This document shows, one piece after another, positions 47,525 through 57,712 of a stretch of DNA of 64,000 bases. The stretch lies in the NCBI GenBank assembly GCA_031769625.1, contig JAUIMM010000484.1:4464001-4528000 (forward strand). Direction: 5' to 3'. Made by a program: the position numbers and the translations under genes. Origin of the DNA: Taudactylus pleione. Taxonomy: Eukaryota; Chordata; Amphibia; Anura; Myobatrachidae. Within the stretch, counting starts at the first letter, position 1; the number at the start of each line of letters is the position of its first letter. The notes beneath the pieces are model-generated. The model saw only the letters and a program-made list of their open reading frames with translations, ran no database searches and was not told the DNA's origin.

Positions 47525-48183
47525 GTCTGCTGAATAGATACAGTTGATCTCACTGCATGGTGAAGTATTTCTAGGAAAATTTATAAAGTTATTCCTTGAG
47601 CAGTAGATTATTTACCTGCCATAAACTTTTCCAGGAAAGCAACATATAATAAGCAGAAAGCAGGGAGGAATTTAGGGATTTCTTACTATCTTAAATGAAT
47701 CAACCAAGGGATCCCTAACTTGTAGTATGCACTACTAACTGTGACTTTGCTACAACCCGGGCAACGTTTGGTATACTGTTCACTTCCTTTAAAAGTTACT
47801 ACTTTGGGACTTAATTAGAATAACATGTTATTCTAGACTAAACGTTTGAAAATTGTATTAGTTAAGAGGGTAATTGAGTGGTTGCATTGTATTAGTGTTA
47901 TATGTATAAATAAGAGATGTTTGTTTACTAACCTTTAGAAGTCCGCAGGAACCACTTAGAGTGAGGTGCAGTTGGATACCGCCAAGTTTCTTAAAAATAA
48001 AAATAAATAATATTGTTGTGCTTTCTTAGAAAAGTGTTCTCTGAGCAAATTGTATTGTTTTAAAGAAACTGTACTGTATAATCCTTGTACTATCCGATTT
48101 ATTGTGGAATAAATCTTTAAAAAACATATTGTATAACTGGCTACACTCCAAACCTTTCCTAAAACAATCTAACTGGGAGTGTT

Positions 48184-48186
<3 letters not shown>
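47525..48186. other. Unassigned interval
   Basis: No feature recognised. It is followed by a (TA)n tract at 48187-48220. Confidence 0.4.
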
Positions 48187-48225
<39 letters not shown>

Positions 48226-49695
48226 ACACACTAGCAGATGTACCTGGTTCCACCTGGATAGACCATCTAACCTGTTTCCATTTCCATCTAACCTCTCCAA
48301 TAGCACAAGAAGCCTTCACCTCTACAGTAATCCATCACCTCTAGTCTGCTATAGTAAAACATTTCCATCCCTCACCTGTGTACTAGCACATTCCACTCAC
48401 CTGTGTAGTAACACATTATACTGACTCACCTCTGTAGAAACACATTTCCTTCCCTTGCCCATGTTGTAACACATTCCACCTTCCCATCATTCACCTGTGT
48501 AGAAATATAATCCTCCCCTCCAGGGCTGCCATCAGGGGGGGGACTGCTGGAGCTGGAGTCCTAGGCCTGGAAATATAAGGGAGCCCTCCCGCAATCCCGA
48601 CCCGCTGCCCCATCCAGCCCACCCGATGCCCGATCTGGCCCACAAAGTACATGATCCAGCCCATCCACCGGCACCACCTTCAGCCGTGTAATCCAGGTTT
48701 GTTTGGTTTTTTTGAGATGGCGCATTATTTCATACTGTGATGCTGAAGAGCTGCGTTTGCATGAGGAAGAGAACATGGACCTGGACAGAGCAACAAGAAG
48801 GTGCGTGGTGGCTGTGGACACAGAAGGGGGCTGGTTGGGGACACAGAAGGGGTCTGGGCTGGAGACAAAGAAGGGGTCTGGGCTGAAAATACAGAAGAGG
48901 GGCTGGCAGGAGACTTAATAGGGGTGCTGGCAGGAGACTCAATAGGGGTCTAGCTGGGGACACAGAAGAGGGGGACACAGAAGGGGGTCTGGCTGTGGAG
49001 ACAGAAGGGGGTCTGGCTTGGGAGACAGAAGGGAGACTGGCTGGGGAGACAGAAGGTGGGCTGTCTGGAACTGGAGAGAAACTACAGGCTGGAGTCACAG
49101 AAACACAAAGGTGGGGACCCTGTCTATTTTGTCAGTCCTGGGCCCACAATTTCTGATGGCAGCCCTGCCTCCCTCACACCTATTGTAACAAATTACCCTA
49201 ACTCTTCTCTGTAGTAATAAATTCCCCTCCCTCTCCTCTATAGCAACACATTACCCCCGCTCACCCCTATAGTAACATTTTCCCCTCCCTCGCCCATGTT
49301 GTAACACATTCCCTTCCTTCACCCTGTAGTAACACATTTGATATTCCCCTCACCTGTGTAGTAACACATTTTCCTCTCTCACATCTCTAGTGACACATTC
49401 TCTTCCCTCACTATTCAAATAGGGCAGCCACACCAACTGCCAGTGATGTTTGACAGCACTTGGGATGACAGTTGGTGTTTGAATTTTGAATTGTGCTGCA
49501 GCCGCAATGAGTCAGCCAGGTAGGACATTGCAAATGGGGAGGAAACATTTTAGCCCTTTTTACCGCCCTTAGCAGTTGAAATTTGAAAAATCCCTTTTTA
49601 GTGGGCACTTACGTCGTGGAAAAAATATACTCCCCCAAATATCTAAAGTCTACCTGGGTGAAACTGGGCACATCTGCTAGTGTAATATATATTTT
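48187..49695. mobile_element. Repeat with (TA)n-CACTAGCAGATGT ends, interrupted
   Basis: Left (TA)n then CACTAGCAGATGTACCTGG; right, inverted, GGGCACATCTGCTAGTG then TAATATATATTT. The body is a loose minisatellite of CACCTGTGTAGTAACACATT units. A hAT element is inserted in the array at 48521-49167. A second copy starts at 50181. Confidence 0.65.
48521..49167. mobile_element. Non-autonomous hAT element with CAGGGCTGCC ends
   Basis: Ends CAGGGCTGCCATCAG and CTGATGGCAGCCCTG are inverted repeats. Flanks CTCCCCTC and CCTCCCTC match at 6 of 8, but the target is itself repetitive. Internal repeats GACACAGAAGGGG and GTCTGGCTGG. Same family as 15188-15934. Confidence 0.85.
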
Positions 49696-50180
49696 TGTGA
49701 TCACAGCTTTCTCATGCACCCTTGTGCAAGCTCATTTATATGAACCTGTCTCTGCTGGGTTCTCTGCTGCCTTTTTGGTAGTATGATAGAAGCTATGTTT
49801 GGTGATTGTCTTGCCTTTAAAAGCAATAAGTTATTCGGCAGGAAAGCTTTAAACCAGTTAACATTTTTCAGTTTAAACTCTGTGATAGCAGCTACCAGGT
49901 TTCCATAAGTATGACAGATAGTGTAGGACCTGCAGAGAAATGGTCCTCTCATTTAAGCCTGCAGCCCATGATGTGGGCTGCAGGCTTAAATGCATTGATC
50001 AATCCATGAACCCAAACCCCATTATTTATGTATTATTGTGAGTGATTTAACAATGCGGGTTTTTGGTTGTTATTTATTTAAGCAATCTGGTCACAAGCCA
50101 CTTGCACCCCAGTCCCGGGAATGGCGAGTGCAGGTTTGCACCCCAAATCTTGGAGTGGCAAATGCAGTGGATTTCTGACA
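49696..50180. other. Unassigned interval
   Basis: No gene. Contains an inverted pair around CTGCAGCCCA/TGGGCTGCAG at about 49960-49990. Confidence 0.4.
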
Positions 50181-50202
50181 TATATATATATATATATATA
50201 TA

Positions 50203-50256
<54 letters not shown>

Positions 50257-50852
50257 GCAGATGTACCTGGTTTCACCGAAGTAGACCTACTATTTCCATT
50301 TTACCTAGTAACACATTTGATATTGCCCTCCCTCACCTGTGTAGTAACACATTTTCCTCTCTCAGCTCTGTGGTAACAGTGTCCCTAACACTACACTCGA
50401 TACTGTACACTTACCCCCTAACCCTGAACCTACTACTATATGCTTACCCCATAACCCTATACCCTATACCGTGTCTTATCCGCTAACCCTGCTGCCAATT
50501 CTGTACCTTTACCCCACAACCCTGCACCCAATATTCTATATTTACCCCCCAACCCTTCAATCACTATTCAAATAGGGAAGCCACACCATTTGCCAGTGAT
50601 GTTTTTCAGCACTTGGCATGACAGTTGGTGTTTCAATATGAACTGTGCTACAGCAATGATGAGACAGTCAGACAGGTCATTGCACAGGGGGAGGAAACAT
50701 TTTAGCCATTTTCACCCCCTTAGGAGTCAAATTTAGAAAAATCCCGTCATAGTGGGCACCTACATGATGGAAGGAATATACTCCTCCGATTTTCATGTTT
50801 CTAGGTCCAGGGGTTTGGGCTGGGCAGTGGTGAGTCAGTCAGTCAGGACATC

Positions 50853-50893
<41 letters not shown>
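50181..50893. mobile_element. Second (TA)n-CACTAGCAGATGT repeat copy
   Basis: (TA)n to 50250, then GCACTAGCAGATGTACC, the CACCTGTGTAGTAACACAT units, a CCCTAACCCTG/CCCCATAACCC stretch (50390-50560) and a tail matching 49420-49650, ending near a (TA)n tract at 50858-50893. Confidence 0.6.
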
Positions 50894-50895
<2 letters not shown>

Positions 50896-51015
50896 TGCAT
50901 CTGGTTGATATGTCATATGACTACTAAACACTGGATTATAATTTTATTACTCATTTCCTTTTTTATAAAAGGTGTTTCCACAGTAATGGACCACCCAGTA
51001 TTAATCCAGAGGCTA

Positions 51016-51243
51016 GTAGTCATGTGACATATCAAACAGATGCAAAATGTCATAAGAAAACCAATGGTGTTCTTCATTTTAACATATCTTTATTATATCT
51101 CGAGTTTTAACTGAGTTTTCTTTTGCAGGTAGTGACATTAATGACAATGGCAGATTGAGAATGAATACAGATACATTAAAATGAAGAACACCACTGTTTT
51201 TTCATATGAAATTCTGCATCTGATTGATATGTCACATGACTAC
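51016..51243. mobile_element. Fold-back MITE with GTAGTCATGTGACAT ends
   Basis: Left GTAGTCATGTGACATATCAA and right, inverted, TTGATATGTCACATGACTAC; inner arms AATGGTGTTCTTCATTTTAA and TTAAAATGAAGAACACCACT. A lone half copy lies at 50895-50925. Confidence 0.85.
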
Positions 51244-51421
51244 CTTTCCAATTAATAAAGTATAGTTGTATCCAAGATGGCCAATTTCAAGATTGCCGCC
51301 ATACTGACAACTTAAAAAGAAGTTTTCCCCAACTCCCATATTATATGTGTGTAGACACTGGATTAATATTTCCTTTTTAGAAGGGTATTTCCACAATTAT
51401 GGATCACCTTGTAAATATACA

Positions 51422-51422
<1 letters not shown>

Positions 51423-51453
<31 letters not shown>
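51423..51453. repeat. (TA)n tract at the left edge of the Penelope pair
   Basis: Alternating TA directly abutting the pLTR at 51454. A similar tract abuts the other edge at 60522. Confidence 0.95.
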
Positions 51454-51456
<3 letters not shown>

Positions 51457-52068
51457 GTAAATTCGAGAGTGCAGGCACTCCTATAACTGATATGTACTTG
51501 CGTGGTGCACACACAGTGGAGATAAACAGCGGGTCAAATCGGTGTCACTCTTCGGGCTTGGAATAAACAGGAAATATACACAACTGCCAGATGTGAAAGT
51601 CAACGTTTCGAGTGTAATCACTCGTCATCAGGACATACAAATATGAAGTGAAATTTTACCTTATATACCCATCATCTCACCAGTTGTGCCTGGAAGTCTC
51701 CTGGGTCAGCATCCGGCTGCTGATCCGTCTACGGCGCGCACCGATGACGTCATTGGCAGCCGACGCGTCACCAAGGCAACCAGACTCACTCAACACATGT
51801 GTAATAATCATAATACAAAAGACATATACAAACACTTAATAAAAGTGCAGTTAAATAAACATGGATTAAACAATGTGCTGTGCGACAGCAACTAATACCA
51901 AAAGATCACCAATTAGTTAAAGATGCCAAATTTACTAAGCCAATAAATCCTATTCGATTAATGTATGCATAAAAACACTGCACCTGAATAGTTGATCCCA
52001 TTGGTACATATAAACCGTCTCCCAATAATATAATGATAAAGATACCATTGTTATTGGCTACAATATTT
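51454..52068 (-). repeat. 3' pLTR of PLE-1
   Basis: About 615 bp nearly identical to 55412-56025 in the same orientation and to 56041-56652 and 59986-60521 inverted. Carries an X-box (51767-51780), CRE TGACGTCA (51745-51752), TATA (51661-51667) and a hammerhead-like motif. Confidence 0.92.
51590..51642 (-). ncRNA. Hammerhead-ribozyme-like motif, PLE-1 3' pLTR
   Basis: Minus strand: CTGATGA (51625-51631), an extra C, stem II GAGTG/CACTC with loop ATTA, then GAAA, a minimal ACGT stem III and GTC/GAC at the base of stem I. Stem II is one pair longer than in the other three copies. Confidence 0.65.
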
Positions 52069-52096
52069 ATAGTTTAGCAGTATAATATATAATTAA

Positions 52097-54340
52097 TCAG
52101 AAAAAAGATGTAAATGTTAGATGATCGTTCAGCCCCTTAGGTTTAACAGTATCTAAATAGTAAATCCATTTAGTTTCCAATTGTAATAATGATCTATGAC
52201 GATCTCCTCCCCGTGGATTCTCAGGTACATGATCGATAATCATGTGTCTAAGATTAGCCATGTTATGTTTTTTCTCAAAGTAGTGTCTTGCCACCGGTTG
52301 TTCAGAAGGTTTACCACTGAGAGCCAAGCGGATGGCAGACCTGTGGAGTGCCATTTGCTCCTTAAAGGGGCGAATGGTTTTGCCCACATAACAGAGTCCA
52401 CATGGACATTTAATCAAATAAATGACATAAGAGCTAGAACATGTCAAAGGATATCTTATAGTATATTTACGTCCCGTATAAGGATGTGAGAAAAATTTAC
52501 CAGTTATCATATGTCCGCACGTAACACGCCCAATACATTTATAACACCCCCCGCATTTCTTTTGAGTGCCCGCAGGGATAGTAATAAGATTAGTAATATC
52601 AGATTTTACCAATAAATCCCTCAAATTTTTGTTTCTCTTTAGGCATGGGCGTATAGTAAGATGTTTAAGACTCCTGAGATCTTTATCTTGTTGTACAATA
52701 GGCCACAGAGATTGTGTAGTTTTATTGATAATCTTGTTAGCCACATTGTATCTACGTGGCCAATTGATCTTGTTGTCATAACTGTTGTTCAAATTGTTAC
52801 TTTTTTGCAAAAGATCTTTTCTAGATAGATTATCAACTCTAGCTCTAGCCTGTTTTAAAGAAGCGGTAGAATATCCTCTTGCTCTAAATTTATTGTGCAT
52901 ATCTTGGAGATCTTTCTCAACCCTATCTGGATCACTAGTGATTCTTTTAACCCTGACTAACTGCGAGTAGGGCAAACTATTTATTGTGGTCACAGGGTGA
53001 TGGCTAGAAGCCAAAAGGATCGTATTTCGATCCATTGGTTTAGTGTATATAAAAGTATTGAGCTTGTTCTGTTCCTTGTATATAGTAACATCCAAAAAAT
53101 TAACCTGTTCAAGACTGAGATTGAATGTAAATTTAATAGGACAGTTACTACTATTGATCTCTTCCATTAGTGTGATAAAATCACTGTGGTTACCTTTCCA
53201 AAATAGGAGCACATCATCTATATAGCGACAGTAAAAGATGATGTTATCCCTAACATCCCTATTGAAAAATAATTTTTTCTCTATAGTGAACATGTAACTG
53301 TTCGCATAAGCCGGGGCCACATGTGAGCCCATGGCACAGCCAGTGCGTTGGATAAAAAATTGACCATTGAAATAGAAATAATTCCTGTATAACACCTGTT
53401 CTAATAGAGACATAAAAAAGGTTAAATCTGGGCCTTTGTATAAGCTGTTATTGTACAGTAGCTCGTAGGTGGCTTTCATACCATCTTGGGGTGGTATGTT
53501 CGTGTACAAGCTAGTAATATCTAACGTGCACATCCAAGTATTAGGTGGTAAGTCCCCCAGTTCCTCTAATTTGTTCAATAACGTGGTGGTATATTTTAAA
53601 TATGTGGGTTCTGCCTGTACACATGGCTGTAAGTAATGATCTAAATATTTAGAAATTGAACTGTATAGACTGTCCCTAGCCGAGATAATCGGTCAGCCCG
53701 GAGGTCTTTCCAGGTTTTTATAAATTTTTGGGACACTATATAGTAATGGCACTTTGGGAAAATCTGTTTTTAAAAACTCCTTAGTATCTAAATCAATGAT
53801 TTTATTGGTCAAAGCTTCATTCAGAGTAGAGTCCAAGTAATCTTTAAATCGGCCGGTCGGGTCAGCATCTAATTTCATATAAACTGACGAATCAGCTAGT
53901 TATCCATCAAAGTCCTCAATGTAGTATGAGAGGTCTAATATAACAATTCCACCACCCTTGTCAGCCTGACGGTAAACTACATCCCGATAAGAGCTCATGT
54001 CCTTGATGGCTTGTTGTTCTTCACGTGTGAGGTTGTACCTTAAAGGAGGCTCCCTGCTGATCTGTTCTAGAACTTGCATATCAAGGATTTTCATAAAACT
54101 TTGTAGAGAGATATTATTAGATAGGGGTCAAAGTTTGATTTCTTCTTAAAGTCTTTAATGGGCATTGTAGTCAATAACCTGTCTTCTTTTCCAAAGTATT
54201 CTTTCAACTTGAGTTGTCTGTATAACAGACTTTGTTCTATTCTCCACTCAAGGTGATTAAACTTAGTGGTGGGAATAAAGCTCAATCCTTTATTTAGAAC
54301 TTGTAGTTGTATATCTGAGAAAGTTCTGGATGACAGATTA
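52097..54340 (-). pseudogene. Penelope RT plus GIY-YIG endonuclease (PLE-1)
   Basis: Reverse transcriptase/endonuclease that copies element RNA at a nicked target. The 493-codon open part (52097-53578) holds the RT core with YIDD (53213-53224), a basic linker, a CGGCYKC zinc-like segment and a C-terminal GIY-YIG nuclease with YVIYLI and CYVGKT (52383-52432), all intact. Upstream the frame reads VLNKGLSFIPT, the usual RT N-terminal motif, and ADKGGGIVI. Damage: one C lost in a C-run near 54125 (frameshift), TAA at 53900-53902 and TGA at 53693-53695. PLE-2 is intact at each of these places, so the losses are copy-specific. Confidence 0.93.
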
Positions 54341-54379
54341 AAGACTGTACTTATTTTTTCCGTCCCCTGCCCTTGCCTC

Positions 54380-54790
54380 TTGTAATGGCCTTGGCAACAT
54401 TGGCCCCCTCTCCTTGTTGATCTATGTTTCTTCCTCGCCCATCACGAGTGTTCACTCCTTAATGGGGGCGCCGATGTGTGTGTGCACCTTTTGTTGGTTG
54501 TTGGCTGTCCTCTCCCGATGAGGTATATGCCTCACTGGACGTTTGTACATCTCTCCTGGAGTGATATTTACGGGGACCAAAATGTCGTGGTCTCCCTGGC
54601 TGCATGTTAGAGCCATTCAACCAACGATAGACCCGCTGTTCCACATAATCCTGATTAACTTTTTCAAATTTCTGTGTTTTGAAGTTAACAAGATCCTTTT
54701 TATACATTGCAAGTTGTTGAGCAAGCTTGTCCAACCACATGTTAGAATTATCATTCGTAAGGGCACTTAGGTGTGTTAGTTCAAAATCCG
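54380..54790 (-). pseudogene. Penelope ORF1b, Arg/Gly-rich (PLE-1)
   Basis: A basic, helical then Arg/Gly/Gln-rich protein of about 135 residues, probably RNA binding by composition; no named domain recognised. The frame begins inside the end of ORF1a with a 19-nt overlap. Here a TAA at 54459-54461 cuts it after THRRPH, where PLE-2 stays open. The ATG seen in PLE-2 is ACG here, so start by re-initiation at that codon is not shared. Confidence 0.65.
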
Positions 54791-55189
54791 GGATTTATAG
54801 AGAGTTAATTCTCGTGCTGCTTCTTCTATAATTAGTGTCATGAGATTGAATGAACACTTGTTTAAAACAGCAACCCAGCGACGGCAGAAGTCATTATTAA
54901 ATCTGCCTATTGTGGGTATATTTTTCACCCTAAAGCCCCTAGGGATTTTTTCCTCTCTGTGATACTCAGATAGAGTGATACCATGTAACAAAAAATCAAT
55001 CTCCTTTTTCTTCATTTTAAGGAGTGTATGGAAAATATCCTCAGGTAAAGTCTCCCCAATGGCATCCTCTAATCTCTCTTTAAACCACACCGCCTCAGTT
55101 TCACTCTCCGAGAAGGAAAGGGTTTCCCCAAGAGGTAAGTTTATTCTGTTGAAGCCCCCTATATCTTCATTCACAACTGGTATAGACAT
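54776..55189 (-). CDS. Penelope ORF1a, unknown function (PLE-1)
   Basis: Intact 137-residue ORF starting at ATG 55189. Acidic N-terminal half, then a basic helical half with FRVKNIPTIGRFNNDFCRRW. It precedes ORF1b and RT in the element and is conserved in PLE-2, where a 1-base loss shifts it. Likely the N-terminal extension of the Penelope polyprotein or a separate accessory protein. No domain recognised. Confidence 0.6.
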   Translation of the reverse strand: MSIPVVNEDIGGFNRINLPLGETLSFSESETEAVWFKERLEDAIGETLPEDIFHTLLKMKKKEIDFLLHGITLSEYHREEKIPRGFRVKNIPTIGRFNNDFCRRWVAVLNKCSFNLMTLIIEEAARELTLYKSRILN

Positions 55190-55411
55190 GAGGATTCAAA
55201 TGCTGATCACCTTGATATATTCAAACAGTCAAAGACACCATGTAATAACTGCGATGTATAAAAGCCACAATATACTGTGTAAATAATTACACAGACTAGA
55301 TAACACTCAGTGGTAATTTGTTGTTACTGATGAGAAAAAATGGACAGTATTTAAACCAAAGTAGGGTGCACGTGCATGGAGGCACAAGTGGTCAGCCTGT
55401 GTCTCAAATAC

Positions 55412-56025
55412 AATGTAAATTCGAGAGTGCAGGCACTCCTATAACTGATAAGTACTTGCCGTGGTGCACACACAGTGGAGATAAACAGCAGGTCAAATCG
55501 GTGTCACTCTTCGGGCTTGGAATAAACAGGAAATATACACAACTGCCAGACGTGAAAGTCAACGTTTCGAGTTTAATCACTCGTCATCAGGACATACAAA
55601 TATGAAGTGAAATTTTACCTTATATACCCATCGTCTCACCAGTTGTGCCTGGAAGTCTCCTGGGTCAGCATCCGGCTGCTGATCCGTCTACGGCGTGCAC
55701 CGATGACGTCATTGGCAGCCGACGCGTCACCAAGGCAACCAGACTCACTCAACACATGTGTAATAATCATAATACAAAAGACATATACAAACACTTAATA
55801 AAAGTGCAGTTAAATAAACATGGATTAAACAATGTGCTGTGCGACAGCAACTAATACCAAAAGATCACCAATTAGTTAAAGATGCCAAATATACTAAGCC
55901 AATAAATCCTATTCGATTAATGTATGCATAAAAACACTGCACCTGAATAGTTGATCCCATTGGTACATATAAACCGTCTCCCAATAATATAATGATAAAG
56001 ATACCATTGTTATTGGCTACAATAT
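55412..56025 (-). repeat. 5' pLTR of PLE-1
   Basis: Carries, on the minus strand, an X-box (55726-55739), CRE TGACGTCA (55704-55711), TATA (55620-55626) and a hammerhead-like motif. It starts at the AT-rich centre of the inverted pair. Confidence 0.92.
55549..55601 (-). ncRNA. Hammerhead-ribozyme-like motif, PLE-1 5' pLTR
   Basis: Minus strand: CTGATGA (55584-55590), extra C, stem II GAGT/ACTC with loop GATTAA, GAAAC, GTT, then GAC pairing with the GTC before the core. Confidence 0.65.
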
Positions 56026-56040
56026 ATATATATATATAAT
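56026..56040. repeat. AT-rich centre of the 9-kb inverted repeat
   Basis: Alternating AT between GGCTACAATAT and ATATTGTAGCC. The two Penelope 5' ends meet here with essentially no spacer. Confidence 0.9.
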
Positions 56041-56437
56041 ATTGTAGCCAATAACAATGGTATCTTTATCATTATATTATTGGGAGACGGTTTATATGTA
56101 CCAATGGGATCAACTATTCAGGTGCAGTGTTTTTATGCATACATTAATCGAATAGGATTTTTTGGCTTAGTATATTTGGCATCTTTAACTAATTGTTGAT
56201 CTTTTGGTATTAGTTGCTGTCGCACAGCACATTGTTTAATCCATGTTTATTTAACTGCGCTTTTATTAAGTGTTTGTATATGTCTTTTGTATTGTGATTA
56301 TTACACATGTGTTGAGTGAGTCTGGTTGCCTTGGTGACGCGTCGGCTGCCAATGACATCATCGGTGTGCGCCGGAGACAGAACGGCAGCCGGATGCTGAC
56401 CCAGGTGACTTCCAGGCACACCTGGTGAGACGATGGG

Positions 56438-56444
56438 TATATAA
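56438..56444 (+). promoter_or_regulatory. pLTR TATA box (PLE-2 5' pLTR)
   Basis: GGTATATAAGG about 30-36 bp before CTGATGA, so transcription would begin at or just before the ribozyme motif. The same box is present in the other pLTRs, at 60383-60390 on the plus strand, and at 51661-51667 and 55620-55626 on the minus strand. Start site is inferred. Confidence 0.6.
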
Positions 56445-56462
56445 GGTAAAATTTCACTTCAT

Positions 56463-56515
56463 ATTTGTATGTCCTGATGACGAGTGATTAAACTCGAAAC
56501 GTTGACTTTCACATG
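56463..56515 (+). ncRNA. Hammerhead-ribozyme-like motif, PLE-2 5' pLTR
   Basis: CTGATGA (56474-56480), extra C81, stem II GAGT/ACTC, G-A-A-A (56496-56499), minimal stem III ACGT, predicted cleavage after the GTT at 56501-56503, and GTC (56471-56473) pairing with GAC (56504-56506), then more partial pairing outward. Penelope elements are known to carry hammerheads with tiny stem III. An extra base after A9 is unusual and may lower activity. Confidence 0.68.
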
Positions 56516-56874
56516 TGGCAGTTGTGTATATTTCCTGTTTATTCCAAGCCCGAAGAGTGACACCGATTTGACCTGCTGTTTATCTCCACTGTGTGTGCAC
56601 CACGGCAAGTACTTATCAGTTATAGGAGTGCCTGCACTCTCGAATTTACATTGTATTTGAGACACAGGCTGACCACTTGTGCCTCCATGCATGTGCACCC
56701 TACATTGGTTTAAATACCGTCCATTTTTTCTCATCAGTGACAACACATTACCACTGAGTGTTATCTAGTCTGTGTAATTATTTACACAGTATATTGTGGC
56801 TTTTATACACCACAGTTATTATATGGTGTCTTTGACTGTTTGAATATATCAAGGTGATCAGCATTTGAATCCTC

Positions 56875-57287
56875 ATGTCTATACCAGTTGTGAATGAAGA
56901 TATAGGGGGCTTCAACAGAATAAACTTACCTCTTGGGGAAACCCTTTCCTTCTTGGAGAGTGAAACTGAGGCGGTGTGGTTTAAAGAGAGATTAGAGGAT
57001 GCCATTGGGGAGACTTTACCTGAGGATATTTTCCATACACTCCTTAAAATGAAGAAAAAGGAGATTGATTTTTTGTTACATGGTATCACTCTATCTGAGT
57101 ATCACAGAGAGAAAAAATCCCTAGGGGCTTTAGGGTGAAAAATATACCCACAATAGGCAGATTTAATAATGACTTCTGCCGTCGCTGGGTTGCTGTTTTA
57201 AACAAGTGTTCATTCGATCTCATGACACTAATTATAGAAGAAGCAGCACGAGAATTAACTCTCTATAAATCCAGGATTTTGAACTAA
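56875..57287 (+). pseudogene. Penelope ORF1a, frameshifted (PLE-2)
   Basis: Starts at ATG 56875 and follows the PLE-1 ORF1a almost residue for residue until a 1-base loss near 57113 (AGAGAAAAAATCC where PLE-1 has AGAGGAAAAAATCC). The old frame then continues to 57287. Function unknown. Confidence 0.7.
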
Positions 57288-57712
57288 CACACCTAAGTGC
57301 CCTTATGAATGATAAATCTAACATGTGGTTGGACAAGCTTGCTCAACAACTTGCAATGTATAAAAAGGATCTTGTTAACTTCAAAAAACAGAAATTTGAA
57401 AAAGTTAATCAGGATTATGTGGAACAGCGGGTCTATCGTTGGTTGAATGGCTCTAACATGCAGCCAGGTAGACCACGACATTTTGGTCCCCGTAAATATC
57501 ACTCCAGGAGAGATGTACAAATGTCCAGTGAGGCATATACCTCATTGGGAGAGGACAGCCAACAACCAACAAAAGGTGCACACACACATCGGCGCCCCCC
57601 TTTAGGGGTGAACACTCGTGCTGGGCGAGGAACAAACATAGATCCACAAGGAGAGGGGGCCAATGCCGCCGAGGCCATTACAAGAGGCAAGGGCAGGGGA
57701 CGGAAAAAGTAA
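57272..57712 (+). CDS. Penelope ORF1b, Arg/Gly-rich (PLE-2)
   Basis: Open here in full: 135 codons from ATG 57305, and open further back to about 57272 across the ORF1a stop. N-terminal helical part, central basic region, C-terminal TRGKGRGRKK. Composition suggests nucleic-acid binding; no domain recognised. It ends in AAAAAGTAA where the RT frame already runs one base back, the same junction as in PLE-1. Confidence 0.65.
   Translation, partial: QDFELTHLSALMNDKSNMWLDKLAQQLAMYKKDLVNFKKQKFEKVNQDYVEQRVYRWLNGSNMQPGRPRHFGPRKYHSRRDVQMSSEAYTSLGEDSQQPTKGAHTHRRPPLGVNTRAGRGTNIDPQGEGANAAEAITRGKGRGRKK

Larger units (their letters stand above)
51454..56025 (-). mobile_element. Penelope-like element, left copy (PLE-1)
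   Basis: Full-length layout on the minus strand: 5' pLTR (55412-56025), two small ORFs, RT with CxxC linker and GIY-YIG endonuclease, and 3' pLTR (51454-52068). The direct pLTRs are typical of Penelope-like elements. The RT and endonuclease end is well preserved; the 5' half of the RT ORF has a frameshift and two stops. No clear target duplication because both edges end in TA tracts. Confidence 0.92.
56041..56652 (+). repeat. 5' pLTR of PLE-2
   Basis: X-box GTTGCCTTGGTGAC (56325-56338), CRE mutated to TGACATCA, TATATAA (56438-56444), hammerhead-like motif downstream. Confidence 0.92.
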
